Positions 45,701 to 53,406 of a DNA stretch of 64,000 bases are shown in pieces. The translations under genes were made by a program, and so were the position numbers. Each line of letters opens with the position of its first letter. Within the stretch, counting starts at the first letter, position 1. Source of the stretch: an uncultured Treponema sp. (GTDB lineage: Bacteria > Spirochaetota > Spirochaetia > Treponematales > Treponemataceae); NCBI GenBank assembly GCA_947167345.1, contig CAMVHR010000006.1:26209-90208 (forward strand), read 5' to 3'. The notes under the pieces were generated by a model, which saw only the letters and a list, made by a program, of their open reading frames with translations, did not search any database and had not been told where the DNA came from.

Positions 45701-45784
45701 TGCTGTAATTCCGTCTGCAAAATTGATGTGAGTTCTGTCTGCAAATGATTTAAAACCGAATATTTCAAGACTTTTTAGAAACAC
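42728..45784 (-). CDS. smc: Chromosome segregation protein SMC (short form)
   Basis: A 1018-residue SMC ATPase that organises the chromosome. Walker A is GPNGCGKSNVVDAIKWVLAE near residues 31-50; the signature LLSGGEKTMTAMALLF lies near 836 and Walker B CLLDEIDAALDD near 865. Two long coiled coils lie between the heads. In the middle (about 400-500) I do not see the usual hinge domain pattern, and the protein is 130-170 residues shorter than typical bacterial SMC. The C-terminal 90 residues are strongly acidic (Glu, Asp, Ser). The start is GTG with AGAGGA upstream. Confidence 0.93.
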   Translation of the reverse strand: MFLKSLEIFGFKSFADRTHINFADGITALLGPNGCGKSNVVDAIKWVLAENKSKNLRAASMEDVIFNGTESRPALSMAEVTLTIANDNGLLPLDDTEISIKRRLYRSGENEYFLNGTQVGATNIRKLFMDTGIGKSAYSVMEQGKIDQILSSKPEDRRYLFEEAAGISRSKAEVAEAERELEKTRANLAQIDIALAETKRNYETLKTQSDKTTKYRKLNDEKFEYELDIQLLRLKGFSQEKARHQHDIEEAEQKRDEAARQIEEIYNNLSENTDKIKELQETINKKQMEVVKISSEHSAQKSRLAELRIQQSGMKEKIGQIENRIKNIQERIDGYNEDIDSLNSELYDKNKQLEDITKNIDSFVENIKQSSIQIEENQRLTAENNKKIHTLDDQRADLQKQLTAITEDIVTELDAKLKNAGYSSSANKKAKEDVSTILEKIKIYASGRANIFNDFASLPSHSEKDAAQFSKDAVAAFTEIGKMLSELSELIAAYTKTTPQFIDDFLSPEGIITKKRNIDRSIEDNLSFIQTISEQNEELTALNESLNKKIEDYKSTLNKLRINQAEMTQQITSCEQQISTHRKMLASEETVLKEQKDDLFNEMKHKDEMDEQIEETEELIAELEEKGVAITKELNSLDEQIAECNSKMSGKESALKKKQEEKNKYQARLENLSMSIVQNDTEIRNVKQNFQDNYSRDLMEFEERMYTITATSAELREKLAATRQKIADLGQVNLMAIEMFAEEKERYERQQASYDDTKKSLENLVRVSEEIRTKSSELFLSTYNKIRRNFHNMFRRLFNGGGRAELRLVDPANVLTTGIEIFAQPPGKKLVNISLLSGGEKTMTAMALLFATYQVRSSPFCLLDEIDAALDDKNVSSLVNALRAFANVSQYIVITHNRKTVMGASSMIGVTMQESGITSVVQLKLDEDTINGKATFDDTDTFEEEDIPEEEGIVIPPRPPRREHNPDGTLKTEESDSSEETDSSEKDSSNVDDSEDNPQVEGQSAENIEETEETNGNN

Positions 45785-45813
45785 TGAAAATCCTCTGATA
45801 TAAAAGTCTATCC

Positions 45814-45883
45814 ATTATAACGATATTGAAGCTGTTGAACAATGGGGCTGTTAATTCTATTTTTTTACGCTTCAACAGCTTCA
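45814..45883 (-). promoter_or_regulatory. smc promoter overlapped by a 13-bp inverted repeat
   Basis: Minus strand TTGTTC (45842-45837), 17 bases, TATAAT (45819-45814), about 30 bases before the smc GTG. A perfect 13-bp inverted repeat, 45827-45839 with 45871-45883, has its left arm across the spacer and -35 box. It may be an operator, or a terminator of the gene upstream, although no T-run follows. Confidence 0.55.
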
Positions 45884-45935
45884 TGCAGATATGAAACAAA
45901 TTCCTTTAAGTTCAGCAGATTTTTCAGGTCGAGGA

Positions 45936-47216
45936 CTACTTGAATACAGAGCGTTTGAACATATCTTCCAAAAGCTTGTCTGTTTCTTCTGCAAGAGCAT
46001 TGCAGGAATCCACAAGAATGATGATGTTTACAGGCTCGTTCAAGCGGTTCTGTGCAGGTTCAAACTTGAAATATGAAGGCTCATTGGAATCGTTATCTTT
46101 CTTTATACTGGAGAAATCAAAAGAATGTTCACACATGGCTCCTGCATATTTATTCGGCTGTATTTTTGAAATATAAAGATAACAGCGTGCTCCTTTACGC
46201 ACGTCATTGTATCTTGAAAGATCTTCTATCTCATATCTTTCAAAATCATTATCGCTTATTTTTACAATGCTTCTTCCTTTGGTGTTGAACATATTCACAT
46301 AATTTTGCTTGACTGAATCATCATACAAAGATTCTGGATATGCAAGCAACAGCACGCTTATGCCAACCTTATTTCCTGCCACAGAAAAATCATTAGGATT
46401 AAGAATGCATACGGCAGGTGTTTTTGAAGTAAATGGCTGCAGTTTCAACCCCCAATTATCCTTACATGGAATGGAAATGCCAAGCATAGTGCTGTAAACA
46501 TAATTCCATTCATCCTTTTTCTGAGAAACTTTCCAAACCTGTTCTTTTGTATAAGTTTCAGAAGAAGAACTTTCCTTTATCAAGTTCTTTATAAGATTTA
46601 AAAGCTGAACATTGTCAATTTCTTTTTCGGGAATGCTGCCGCCATTGGTAATGGTGTAATAAGCGCTCAACGGCATGTTGCTCAAAAACTGTGCGTATGC
46701 ATAATCATAAATGAAAAATGAGCCGATCATGCCATTTTTCATGTCAAGATATTTTTCCAGTTCCTTCATTCCGTCTACGGGCTTACCTGCCGTAACAAGA
46801 AAATTTCCGTAAACCCAGTGATGCTCTGCATTCTTAGAATACTTTTTGTTTATTCTGGAAAATTCTTTTTCCATTTTGGAAGAGTTTAGTTCGTCAAAGT
46901 TGTACAGGCAACGCATGGTAAGCAGCTTTAATACTTCCATGTCATAGTTTGACTTTTTTTGTTTTTCCAAAAATTCGTACAATTTTTTTGCAGCTTCAAG
47001 TTCTGTTGCCCTTGAAGGCGCCTGAACATTCAATGCCTTTGACTGTACATAAGGAAACTTAATGGCTTCATACGCGTTTCCAAAATCCAGAAGCAGACTT
47101 TGAAATTTATCATTCTTAGGAAGATTGTCAAAATTAATTGCTGCAGGAGAAGCCGCAATCTTTGCAAGGCTTCCAATCAATAAAGTAATTACAAATAAAA
47201 TCTTTTTCATGTTCAT
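45936..47216 (-). CDS. Hypothetical secreted protein
   Basis: A 426-residue protein with a signal peptide (KKILFVITLLIGSLAKIAAS). The first half is helical with TPR-like features (HHWVYGNFLVTAGKPVDGMK, about 135-155); the second half looks like a separate beta domain (KTPAVCILNPNDFSVAGNKV). No family recognised. It overlaps the FGE-like gene by four bases, so the two are co-translated and presumably both exported. Confidence 0.65.
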   Translation of the reverse strand: MNMKKILFVITLLIGSLAKIAASPAAINFDNLPKNDKFQSLLLDFGNAYEAIKFPYVQSKALNVQAPSRATELEAAKKLYEFLEKQKKSNYDMEVLKLLTMRCLYNFDELNSSKMEKEFSRINKKYSKNAEHHWVYGNFLVTAGKPVDGMKELEKYLDMKNGMIGSFFIYDYAYAQFLSNMPLSAYYTITNGGSIPEKEIDNVQLLNLIKNLIKESSSSETYTKEQVWKVSQKKDEWNYVYSTMLGISIPCKDNWGLKLQPFTSKTPAVCILNPNDFSVAGNKVGISVLLLAYPESLYDDSVKQNYVNMFNTKGRSIVKISDNDFERYEIEDLSRYNDVRKGARCYLYISKIQPNKYAGAMCEHSFDFSSIKKDNDSNEPSYFKFEPAQNRLNEPVNIIILVDSCNALAEETDKLLEDMFKRSVFK

Positions 47217-48238
47217 TTTTCCTTTATAGTACGTACAACACGGAATCCCATAACATCACCTTTTTCAGAAGGTAAATCTTTTCCTCTAGATGCAACATTA
47301 TTAAAAGAGGCTTCTGCAAACCATCCGCCACCTCTTCTTGTACGCAAAGAACCAGATGTAACTCCTGTAGCAGGAGTCTTTTTTGTTATCTTTGCAGTCC
47401 AGTAATCCCAGCACCATTCCCAGACATTGCCACTCATGTCGTAAATGCCCAAAGAATTAGGAGCTTTCAACCCTACTTGATGTGCGGTAAAACCTGTAAA
47501 AGGAACTTCATCAAGTTCTCCATTTTGAAGAGCTGCATCAACACTTTCAAGATATTCCGCAAAAGCTTCAGGATCATCAACAGACACACCACCATTTGTT
47601 GTATTGCATATATACCAACCAACCGTATCAAGAGCTGTATCTTTTACAGGATAAGATTTTTCATTTGAATCTACTCCAGAATATGTATAGTACCACTCTG
47701 GACTCTCAGGATTACCACCCCTTGCGGCAAACTCCCATTCTACATCTGTAGGCAAACGATAACCGTCTGCATCCGATACGGTTTTTACAGTAGCATTTAC
47801 AAGGTGTCCTTTTGAAACATTAGGAGTTGTAATGACATAAGCCTTTTTATAACCATGCTGTTCGCTCAGTAGATTACAGAAATAAACGGCATCATACCAT
47901 GTTACATTTTCTACAGCTCTTTTATCATCGTTTTCAGATTTTACTACCAGAATATTTGATGTTGATATACTTGGGTCAGCCTGTAATCCAAGTTCGTTGA
48001 ACATCATTGTTTCTCTATACTGCTGTTTTGTAACTTCATATTTTCCAATCATGAAATCTGAAATTTTAAGTGTCCGCTTTGCACAGAAAACACCTTCATC
48101 CTCCCAAATGCCGTTAGAAGGATTTCCTATAACAGTTGTACCAGAAACACGAACCATTTCAATATCCGCAGTTTTACCTTTAGCATATAGACATAAGCTT
48201 TCAGAAACCAATAATAAAAATAAAATAAACCTTTTCAT
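47213..48238 (-). CDS. Secreted formylglycine-generating-enzyme-like (SUMF1) protein
   Basis: A 341-residue protein with a signal peptide (KRFILFLLLVSESLCLYA) and a SUMF1/C-type-lectin-like domain: FMIGKYEVTKQQYRETM, NVTWYDAVYFCNLLSE, DGYRLPTDVEWEFAARGG, DMSGNVWEWCWDYW and RRGGGWF. True sulfatase-activating enzymes keep two catalytic cysteines in the C-terminal part; here I see no such pair, so a binding or structural role is more likely. The start at 48238 is preferred over an in-frame ATG 17 codons upstream because it gives a clean signal peptide. Co-transcribed with the following secreted protein. Confidence 0.85.
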   Translation of the reverse strand: MKRFILFLLLVSESLCLYAKGKTADIEMVRVSGTTVIGNPSNGIWEDEGVFCAKRTLKISDFMIGKYEVTKQQYRETMMFNELGLQADPSISTSNILVVKSENDDKRAVENVTWYDAVYFCNLLSEQHGYKKAYVITTPNVSKGHLVNATVKTVSDADGYRLPTDVEWEFAARGGNPESPEWYYTYSGVDSNEKSYPVKDTALDTVGWYICNTTNGGVSVDDPEAFAEYLESVDAALQNGELDEVPFTGFTAHQVGLKAPNSLGIYDMSGNVWEWCWDYWTAKITKKTPATGVTSGSLRTRRGGGWFAEASFNNVASRGKDLPSEKGDVMGFRVVRTIKEK

Positions 48239-48292
48239 GTCACTAATGATACACCTATTGCAAAATAAACAACAGAGCATTTTTGGCAAATT

Positions 48293-49216
48293 TCAATCTT
48301 CTTTAAAGTTAAAGCCAAATAGTCTGTTTACTTCTGAAGCTGTTTGTACTACCAACTCATGCCTGCCCATTACCTCAAAGTTGCGATATGCAAGGTCTAT
48401 GTATTTTTTCCCCTCATCTTTTTGTCCAAGCATCGAAAGACAATATCCTTTATTGAATATATGAAAGGGAAAATAATTTAATCTTCCATGAGTAGTGTCA
48501 AAAGATATGCCTTCTTCTGCAAGAGCAAGACTTTCTAAATGCCGTCCTTCAAAGCCAATCCAGTTGCAAAGATTAAATAAAATCATGCTGTATAGTGCTG
48601 TTTTTATTTCACTTTCAAATATTGGATTTTGTAAATAATTTTTTAGAAATGTCATAAGCATTATAGCATTTTCTTTTTCTCCAATAAAATATGTTTCGCT
48701 TGCAATATTATTTAAGGTAACAATTTCAGTTTCTGACAAGAGATGACCTGTCAAATCCGTATTAAGACTATAGTTTTCAAATGAAAGCCGCATAGCTTCT
48801 ATCAATAATTCTCTGGTTTTCTCATGACTGAGGCCTTCTTTTTCATACGCATAAATGGCATGGTACAGCTTATAAAACTGCTCTTCAAGAATATTCATCT
48901 TTTTCGATAAGTTTCTATAGCGTTCAAGCAGGCTCTTTATTTCATACTCTCTTTCACCTATATTGCGTCTTATCTGTACTTCTATGCAAAACCTCTCATA
49001 TTCAACTTTCGTCATGGGAACAAGTCCTGCTGGGGCTGCAAGACCAAGACGCGTAAAAAGATATTCGGCTGTTTTTATGTCAGGTCTATGCTGTCCTCTC
49101 TCAATTCTTGCTAATGTAGACACAGCAAGAATGTCTCCGCACAGCTGCTCCTGCGAAATTCCCTTGCGTGTTCTGTATTCATATACCATCTTTCCTATAG
49201 GATATACCGATTTCAT
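48293..49216 (-). CDS. XRE-family transcriptional regulator with helical-repeat sensor
   Basis: A 307-residue regulator. Residues about 9-60 form an XRE helix-turn-helix (YEYRTRKGISQEQLCGDILA, STLARIERGQHRPD), and the remaining 240 residues are TPR-like helices, as in the RRNPP group (Rgg, PlcR) that binds small peptides. Its target may be the secreted-protein pair downstream, 54 bases away, which it precedes on the same strand. TATAAT ends nine bases before its ATG; no Shine-Dalgarno site. Confidence 0.82.
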   Translation of the reverse strand: MKSVYPIGKMVYEYRTRKGISQEQLCGDILAVSTLARIERGQHRPDIKTAEYLFTRLGLAAPAGLVPMTKVEYERFCIEVQIRRNIGEREYEIKSLLERYRNLSKKMNILEEQFYKLYHAIYAYEKEGLSHEKTRELLIEAMRLSFENYSLNTDLTGHLLSETEIVTLNNIASETYFIGEKENAIMLMTFLKNYLQNPIFESEIKTALYSMILFNLCNWIGFEGRHLESLALAEEGISFDTTHGRLNYFPFHIFNKGYCLSMLGQKDEGKKYIDLAYRNFEVMGRHELVVQTASEVNRLFGFNFKED

Positions 49217-49225
49217 ATTATTTTC

Positions 49226-49253
49226 ATTATATGCTAAATTTTATTTAAAGCAA
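49226..49253 (-). promoter_or_regulatory. Promoter of the XRE regulator gene
   Basis: Minus strand TTGCTT (49253-49248), 16 bases, TATAAT (49231-49226), nine bases to ATG 49216. Confidence 0.6.
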
Positions 49254-49280
49254 TAAGTGTTTAAGCTGTTATGGCTAATC

Positions 49281-49309
49281 TTGACACCATTCAAGCCTTT
49301 TGCTAGAGT
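49281..49309 (+). promoter_or_regulatory. Promoter of iorA
   Basis: TTGACA (49281-49286, perfect), 17 bases, TAGAGT (49304-49309), six bases to the ATG at 49316; no Shine-Dalgarno site. Confidence 0.75.
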
Positions 49310-49315
49310 TTAAAA

Positions 49316-51067
49316 ATGAAACAACTGATGTTAGGAAACGCGGCTGCTGCTCGCGGATTATATGAAAGTGGTTGTGCGGTTGTTTCCAGTTATCCGGGAA
49401 CTCCCAGCACAGAAATCACCGAAGAAGCAGCAAAATATAAGGAAATATACTGTGAGTGGGCTCCGAACGAAAAAGTAGCTCTTGAAACTGCCTTTGGTGC
49501 AAGCCTTGCAGGCAAGCGTGCTTTCTGCGGCATGAAGCACGTAGGCCTTAACGTTGCGGCAGATCCTCTTTTTACAATGAGTTATACAGGTGTAAATGCC
49601 GGCCTTGTTGTCGGTGTTGCTGATGATCCGGGAATGCATTCCAGCCAGAACGAGCAGGACAGTCGTCATCATGCCATTGCTTCAAAAATTCCTATGGTTG
49701 AACCTAGCGATTCCGAGGAAGCCCGTGTATTCATGGACATGGCATATCAGGTGAGTGAGAAGTTTGACACTCCTGTTTTGTACAAGATGTGCACTCGCAT
49801 TGCCCACAGCCAAAGCATAGTAGAGACTTCTGAACGTCAGGACATTCCTCGTAAATCTTATGAAAAGAACATTTCAAAATACGTAATGGCACCTGCAAAT
49901 GCCATCCGCCGTCATCCTTTTGTAGAGCAAAGGCTTAAGGACATAGAGGAGTGGTCTTTGACTAGCGGAATCAACCGCATTGAAAAGGCTGAGTCCCAGT
50001 TTATTCATGACGGAAAGGCTGACATTGGAATCATAACTTCTTCAACATCGTATCAGTACGCAAAGGAAGTTTTGGGGAATTCAGCTTCAATTCTTAAGCT
50101 TGGCATGGTAAATCCCCTCCCGGCAAAACTGATAAAGGAATTTGCTTCAGGTGTAAAAAAGCTTATTATAATAGAAGAATTAGATCCGATTATAGAAAAC
50201 TTCTGTCGTACATTAGACCTCGGCGTGGAAATTCATGGAAAGGATATGTTCGGTCTTTGCGGAGAACTGAGCCAGAACAAGATTGCAGCCGCATTCGGAA
50301 AGCCTGTTGCTGAAGGCATTCAGCTTGGCGTGAACATTCCTGTCCGTCCGCCTATCATGTGTGCTGGTTGTCCTCACAGGGGCATGTTCTATGCCCTGAG
50401 CAAACTTAAGGTGACTGTATGGGGCGACATAGGCTGCTATACTCTCGGTTCTGTCGCACCTCTTTCTGCAATGGATGTTACTTTGTGCATGGGAGCTTCA
50501 TTTTCGGGGCTTCATGGTTGGAACAAGGCTGGTGGTGCAGATAATGAAAAGAAGTCTGTTGCCGTAATAGGGGATTCCACATTTGTTCATTCTGGCATGA
50601 CAGGCCTTGCTACGATTGCATATAATCAGTCTGCGTCTACTGTGATTGTTCTTGACAACTCAATTACCGGCATGACAGGTCATCAGCAAAATCCTACGAC
50701 TGGCAAGAACCTTTATGGTGATCCTGCTGGACGCATTGACCTTGAAGCTTTGGCAAGGGCAATGGGTATTGAGCATGTTCGTGTGGTTGACCCATATAAT
50801 ATAGAAGAATGTGAAAAGGCTGTTAAGGAAGAGCTTGCTTTTGAAGGTCCGAGCCTTATCATAAGCAGAAGGCCTTGCGTGCTCCTTAAGAGTGTAAAGC
50901 CATTGCCAGCCCTTAAGGTTGATGCAGAAAAGTGCCGTTCATGCAAGATGTGCATGAAGATTGGCTGCCCTGCAATTTCAATGAAGGGTGGCAAGGCCTG
51001 CATCGATGCTACGCTGTGCGTGGGCTGCGGAGTCTGTTCCCAGTTGTGTAAGTTCGGCGCGTTGTAA
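49316..51067 (+). CDS. iorA: Indolepyruvate:ferredoxin oxidoreductase, alpha subunit
   Basis: A 583-residue thiamine-diphosphate enzyme subunit that, with IorB, oxidatively decarboxylates aryl 2-oxoacids (from Trp, Phe, Tyr) to aryl-CoA and reduces ferredoxin. The N-terminal half is the pyrimidine-binding domain (GNAAAARGLYESGCAVVSSY), the TPP-binding domain holds VIGDSTFVHSGMTGL and LDNSITGMTGHQQNP, and the C-terminus carries two cluster motifs (CRSCKMCMKIGCP and CVGCGVCSQLC). It is not adjacent to iorB in the usual iorAB order but convergent with an iorB operon three kilobases away. The promoter lies directly on the start codon. Confidence 0.95.
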   Translation: MKQLMLGNAAAARGLYESGCAVVSSYPGTPSTEITEEAAKYKEIYCEWAPNEKVALETAFGASLAGKRAFCGMKHVGLNVAADPLFTMSYTGVNAGLVVGVADDPGMHSSQNEQDSRHHAIASKIPMVEPSDSEEARVFMDMAYQVSEKFDTPVLYKMCTRIAHSQSIVETSERQDIPRKSYEKNISKYVMAPANAIRRHPFVEQRLKDIEEWSLTSGINRIEKAESQFIHDGKADIGIITSSTSYQYAKEVLGNSASILKLGMVNPLPAKLIKEFASGVKKLIIIEELDPIIENFCRTLDLGVEIHGKDMFGLCGELSQNKIAAAFGKPVAEGIQLGVNIPVRPPIMCAGCPHRGMFYALSKLKVTVWGDIGCYTLGSVAPLSAMDVTLCMGASFSGLHGWNKAGGADNEKKSVAVIGDSTFVHSGMTGLATIAYNQSASTVIVLDNSITGMTGHQQNPTTGKNLYGDPAGRIDLEALARAMGIEHVRVVDPYNIEECEKAVKEELAFEGPSLIISRRPCVLLKSVKPLPALKVDAEKCRSCKMCMKIGCPAISMKGGKACIDATLCVGCGVCSQLCKFGAL

Positions 51068-51080
51068 TAGTTGACATAAT

Positions 51081-51124
51081 AAAAAAAGCCCTCGCGTTGG
51101 ATTGTGCCAGTGCGGGGCTTTTTT
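51081..51124 (+). terminator. Terminator after iorA
   Basis: AAGCCCTCGC pairs with GCGGGGCTT (one bulge), flanked by A- and T-runs; it can also serve the convergent operon. Confidence 0.75.
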
Positions 51125-51133
51125 ATAAATCTT

Positions 51134-51208
51134 TTATGGGGATGGATATTTAATACAGGAAATAATCATTATTGCTGTGATTAAAATCAGGAATAGAGTT
51201 CTTTTCAT
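51134..51208 (-). CDS. Possible 24-residue lipoprotein-like peptide
   Basis: A tiny ORF 15 bases after the thioesterase stop, on the same strand: MKRTLFLILITAIMIISC then IKYPSP. It has the full layout of a lipoprotein signal (Lys-Arg, hydrophobic core, MIISC lipobox) with only six residues left after the cysteine. AGGAG lies 12 bases upstream, rather far. It may be a real micro-lipoprotein or chance. Confidence 0.35.
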   Translation of the reverse strand: MKRTLFLILITAIMIISCIKYPSP

Positions 51209-51223
51209 GTTGATGCGAGACTC

Positions 51224-51634
51224 CTATTTTCCTATCTTCATGCCTGTTATGGTTACAAAAGCTACCTGCGTGCCCAGTTCATCGGTAATGTTTACAGTGT
51301 AAAGACATGTCGTGCGTCCGTCTTTTATGGCCGATGATTCTGCAATCAGTGTTTTGCCTTTTGCCATGCCTGTAAAGTTTATCTGACTTGAGACGGATAC
51401 CGTCTGTACTGCATTGAAATTGGAGGCTACGGCAAATGCATAGTCTGCAAGCGTAAAGATTGCTCCTCCCATTACACCGCCATAAGCATTTCTATGCGCA
51501 TCGGTTATTGCAAGAGAGCATTTTGCACTGTGGTCTCCTATGTCATCGATCTTAATGCCCGTTGTCTTTGTGGCATACGTATCGTTGCCAAAAAATTTTC
51601 GTGCCTGTTCCAGTTCTTCTGCAGTACAGCTCAT
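51224..51634 (-). CDS. PaaI-type hotdog-fold thioesterase
   Basis: A 136-residue hotdog-fold acyl-CoA thioesterase. The family pattern HRNAYGGVMGGAIFTLADYA (residues about 47-66) contains the catalytic region, in which many members have Asn/Gly and Asp. PaaI-type enzymes release dead-end aryl-CoAs, which fits its position at the end of the iorB-paaK operon. AAGGAGAT precedes the start. Confidence 0.88.
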   Translation of the reverse strand: MSCTAEELEQARKFFGNDTYATKTTGIKIDDIGDHSAKCSLAITDAHRNAYGGVMGGAIFTLADYAFAVASNFNAVQTVSVSSQINFTGMAKGKTLIAESSAIKDGRTTCLYTVNITDELGTQVAFVTITGMKIGK

Positions 51635-51639
51635 TGTAG

Positions 51640-52071
51640 TTATATCTCCTTAAGTTCTTCCTGACTTGCCATGTGGATTCCTGCCTGTTCAAGAACTCTT
51701 TCTGTTTCGGCAATGTCCGTACAGCGGATGACCATATATGCACTGCCGGATTTGTGTCCTGTAAAGCCGTACATGTATTCAACGTTACGGTTATTGTCTG
51801 CAAGCAGCTTCAGAATCTTGTTAAGGCTTCCTGCCTCGTCTGGAATTTCAAGGGCGATTACAGGAGTTGCCTTTACAATGTAAGCAGAGCGTTCAAGAGC
51901 CGCCTGTACCTGAACAGGATTGTCAACGATTATTCTTGCTATGCCAAAGTCGCTTGTGTCTGCAATTGAAATTGTCCTCATGCTTATGTGGTGTTCTGCA
52001 AGCACTTTAGTAAGCTCAGACAGTGCATTCTTTCTGTTTTCTATGAAAATTGAAATCTGTGTTATCGTCAT
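51640..52071 (-). CDS. ACT-domain protein of the aryl-CoA operon
   Basis: A 143-residue protein made of two ACT domains (TQISIFIENRKNALSELTKV; ATPVIALEIPDEAGSLNKIL). Tandem ACT proteins of this type regularly accompany iorB and paaK in anaerobes and probably sense an aromatic amino acid or its derivative to modulate the pathway. No catalytic domain. AAGGAG precedes the start; the thioesterase gene follows after five bases. Confidence 0.9.
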   Translation of the reverse strand: MTITQISIFIENRKNALSELTKVLAEHHISMRTISIADTSDFGIARIIVDNPVQVQAALERSAYIVKATPVIALEIPDEAGSLNKILKLLADNNRNVEYMYGFTGHKSGSAYMVIRCTDIAETERVLEQAGIHMASQEELKEI

Positions 52072-52094
52072 GCTTTTACTCCTTGCAATTGACT

Positions 52095-53405
52095 TTAGTC
52101 ATGCAGTTTTCTTGTGTCTATGATACGTTTAGCCTTTCCTTCCGAGCGCTCTATGCTCTTTGGTGCGACAAGCGTAACTTTTGCCTTTATCTGAAGTACA
52201 TTGAGCAGGGCGGACTGAAGGTCTCTTTCCTGCTTGTTAATTTCTGCAATGACATCGCTGAATTTTTCAGCAGTCATTTCTACCTTAATCTCAAAGGTGT
52301 CGGTGTTGTTTACGCGGCCGACAATAATCTGATAGTTTGGCGGATATCCGTTCTGCAGAAGAACGCCTTCGATCTGACTTGGGAATACGTTTACTCCACG
52401 GATTATGAGCATGTCATCTGTGCGACCCATTGGCTTTGACATTCTTACGAATGTCCTTCCGCATGAGCAAGGTGTCCTGTTTAGCACACCTATATCTTTT
52501 GTGCGGAATCTCATTAGTGGGAATGCTTTTTTTGTAATGGCAGTAAAAACAAGCTCTCCCTTTTCACCGTCAGGAAGCCTTTTTCCTGTTTTAGGGTCAA
52601 TTGTTTCCACTATAAAGTGGTCTTCGTTTACATGCATTCCCTTTTGCTCTGTGCATTCATAGGCAACGCCAGGACCCATTACTTCGGTAAGACCGTAGAT
52701 GTCATAAGCCTTAATGCCCAAAGACTTTTCTATGTCGCGCCTCATTTCTTCTGTCCATGGTTCTGCCCCGAAGATGCCTGCCTTAAGGCAGATGTCGCTA
52801 GGTGTAAGCCCCATTTCTTTGAGCGTTTCGCCAAGGTATGCCGCATACGAAGGTGTACATGCAAGAACTGTGGATTTTAGGTCCTGCATGAATGTTATCT
52901 GCCTTTGTGTGTTGCCGGAAGAGATTGGAATTACCTGGCAGCCAAGCTTTGTAGCTCCTCCGTGTACTCCAAAACCGCCTGTAAAAAGACCGTAGCCATA
53001 AGCTACCTGAACTATGTCGCTTTCGTCTGCTCCAATTGCAACAAGCTGTCTTGCCGTGCATTCATCCCAGATGTCAAGGTCTTCTTTTGTATATCCTACG
53101 ACAATCTGCTTGCCTGTTGTTCCTGAGGAAGCGTGAATGCGTACTACCTGACTCTGTGGCACTGCAAAAAGTCCGTAAGGATAGGTCTGTCGAAGATCAT
53201 CTTTGCATGTGAAAGGTATTTTGTCTAAATCTTCAAGTCCCTTTATGTCATCCGGTGTAACTCCGGCTTCTTCGCATCTTTTTCGGTAATATTCTACATT
53301 TTCGTATACGTGCCTGAAGTTTTCTACAAGCCTTTTTCCCTGAAGCTCCCTAAGCTGTTCAAGGGGCATGCATTCTCTGTCTTTTTGAAAATATTTTAAT
53401 GCCAT
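52095..53405 (-). CDS. paaK: Phenylacetate-CoA ligase
   Basis: A 436-residue AMP-forming ligase that activates phenylacetate or a related aryl acid. The phosphate-binding loop is IHASSGTTGKQIVVGYT near residue 92, with YGLTEVMGPGVAYEC and the RFRTKDIG and GRTDDMLIIRGVNVFPSQIE motifs. Beside IorB the enzyme may run in the direction of ATP formation, turning aryl-CoA into aryl acid, as proposed for archaeal pathways; the direction is not visible in sequence. GGAGA precedes the start, one base from the iorB stop. Confidence 0.95.
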   Translation of the reverse strand: MALKYFQKDRECMPLEQLRELQGKRLVENFRHVYENVEYYRKRCEEAGVTPDDIKGLEDLDKIPFTCKDDLRQTYPYGLFAVPQSQVVRIHASSGTTGKQIVVGYTKEDLDIWDECTARQLVAIGADESDIVQVAYGYGLFTGGFGVHGGATKLGCQVIPISSGNTQRQITFMQDLKSTVLACTPSYAAYLGETLKEMGLTPSDICLKAGIFGAEPWTEEMRRDIEKSLGIKAYDIYGLTEVMGPGVAYECTEQKGMHVNEDHFIVETIDPKTGKRLPDGEKGELVFTAITKKAFPLMRFRTKDIGVLNRTPCSCGRTFVRMSKPMGRTDDMLIIRGVNVFPSQIEGVLLQNGYPPNYQIIVGRVNNTDTFEIKVEMTAEKFSDVIAEINKQERDLQSALLNVLQIKAKVTLVAPKSIERSEGKAKRIIDTRKLHD

Positions 53406-53406
53406 T

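Noticed and set aside
47213..48238. Diversity-generating retroelement target, because variable proteins of oral treponemes use this fold
   Set aside because: No reverse transcriptase, template repeat or adenine-biased variable region is present in the window.
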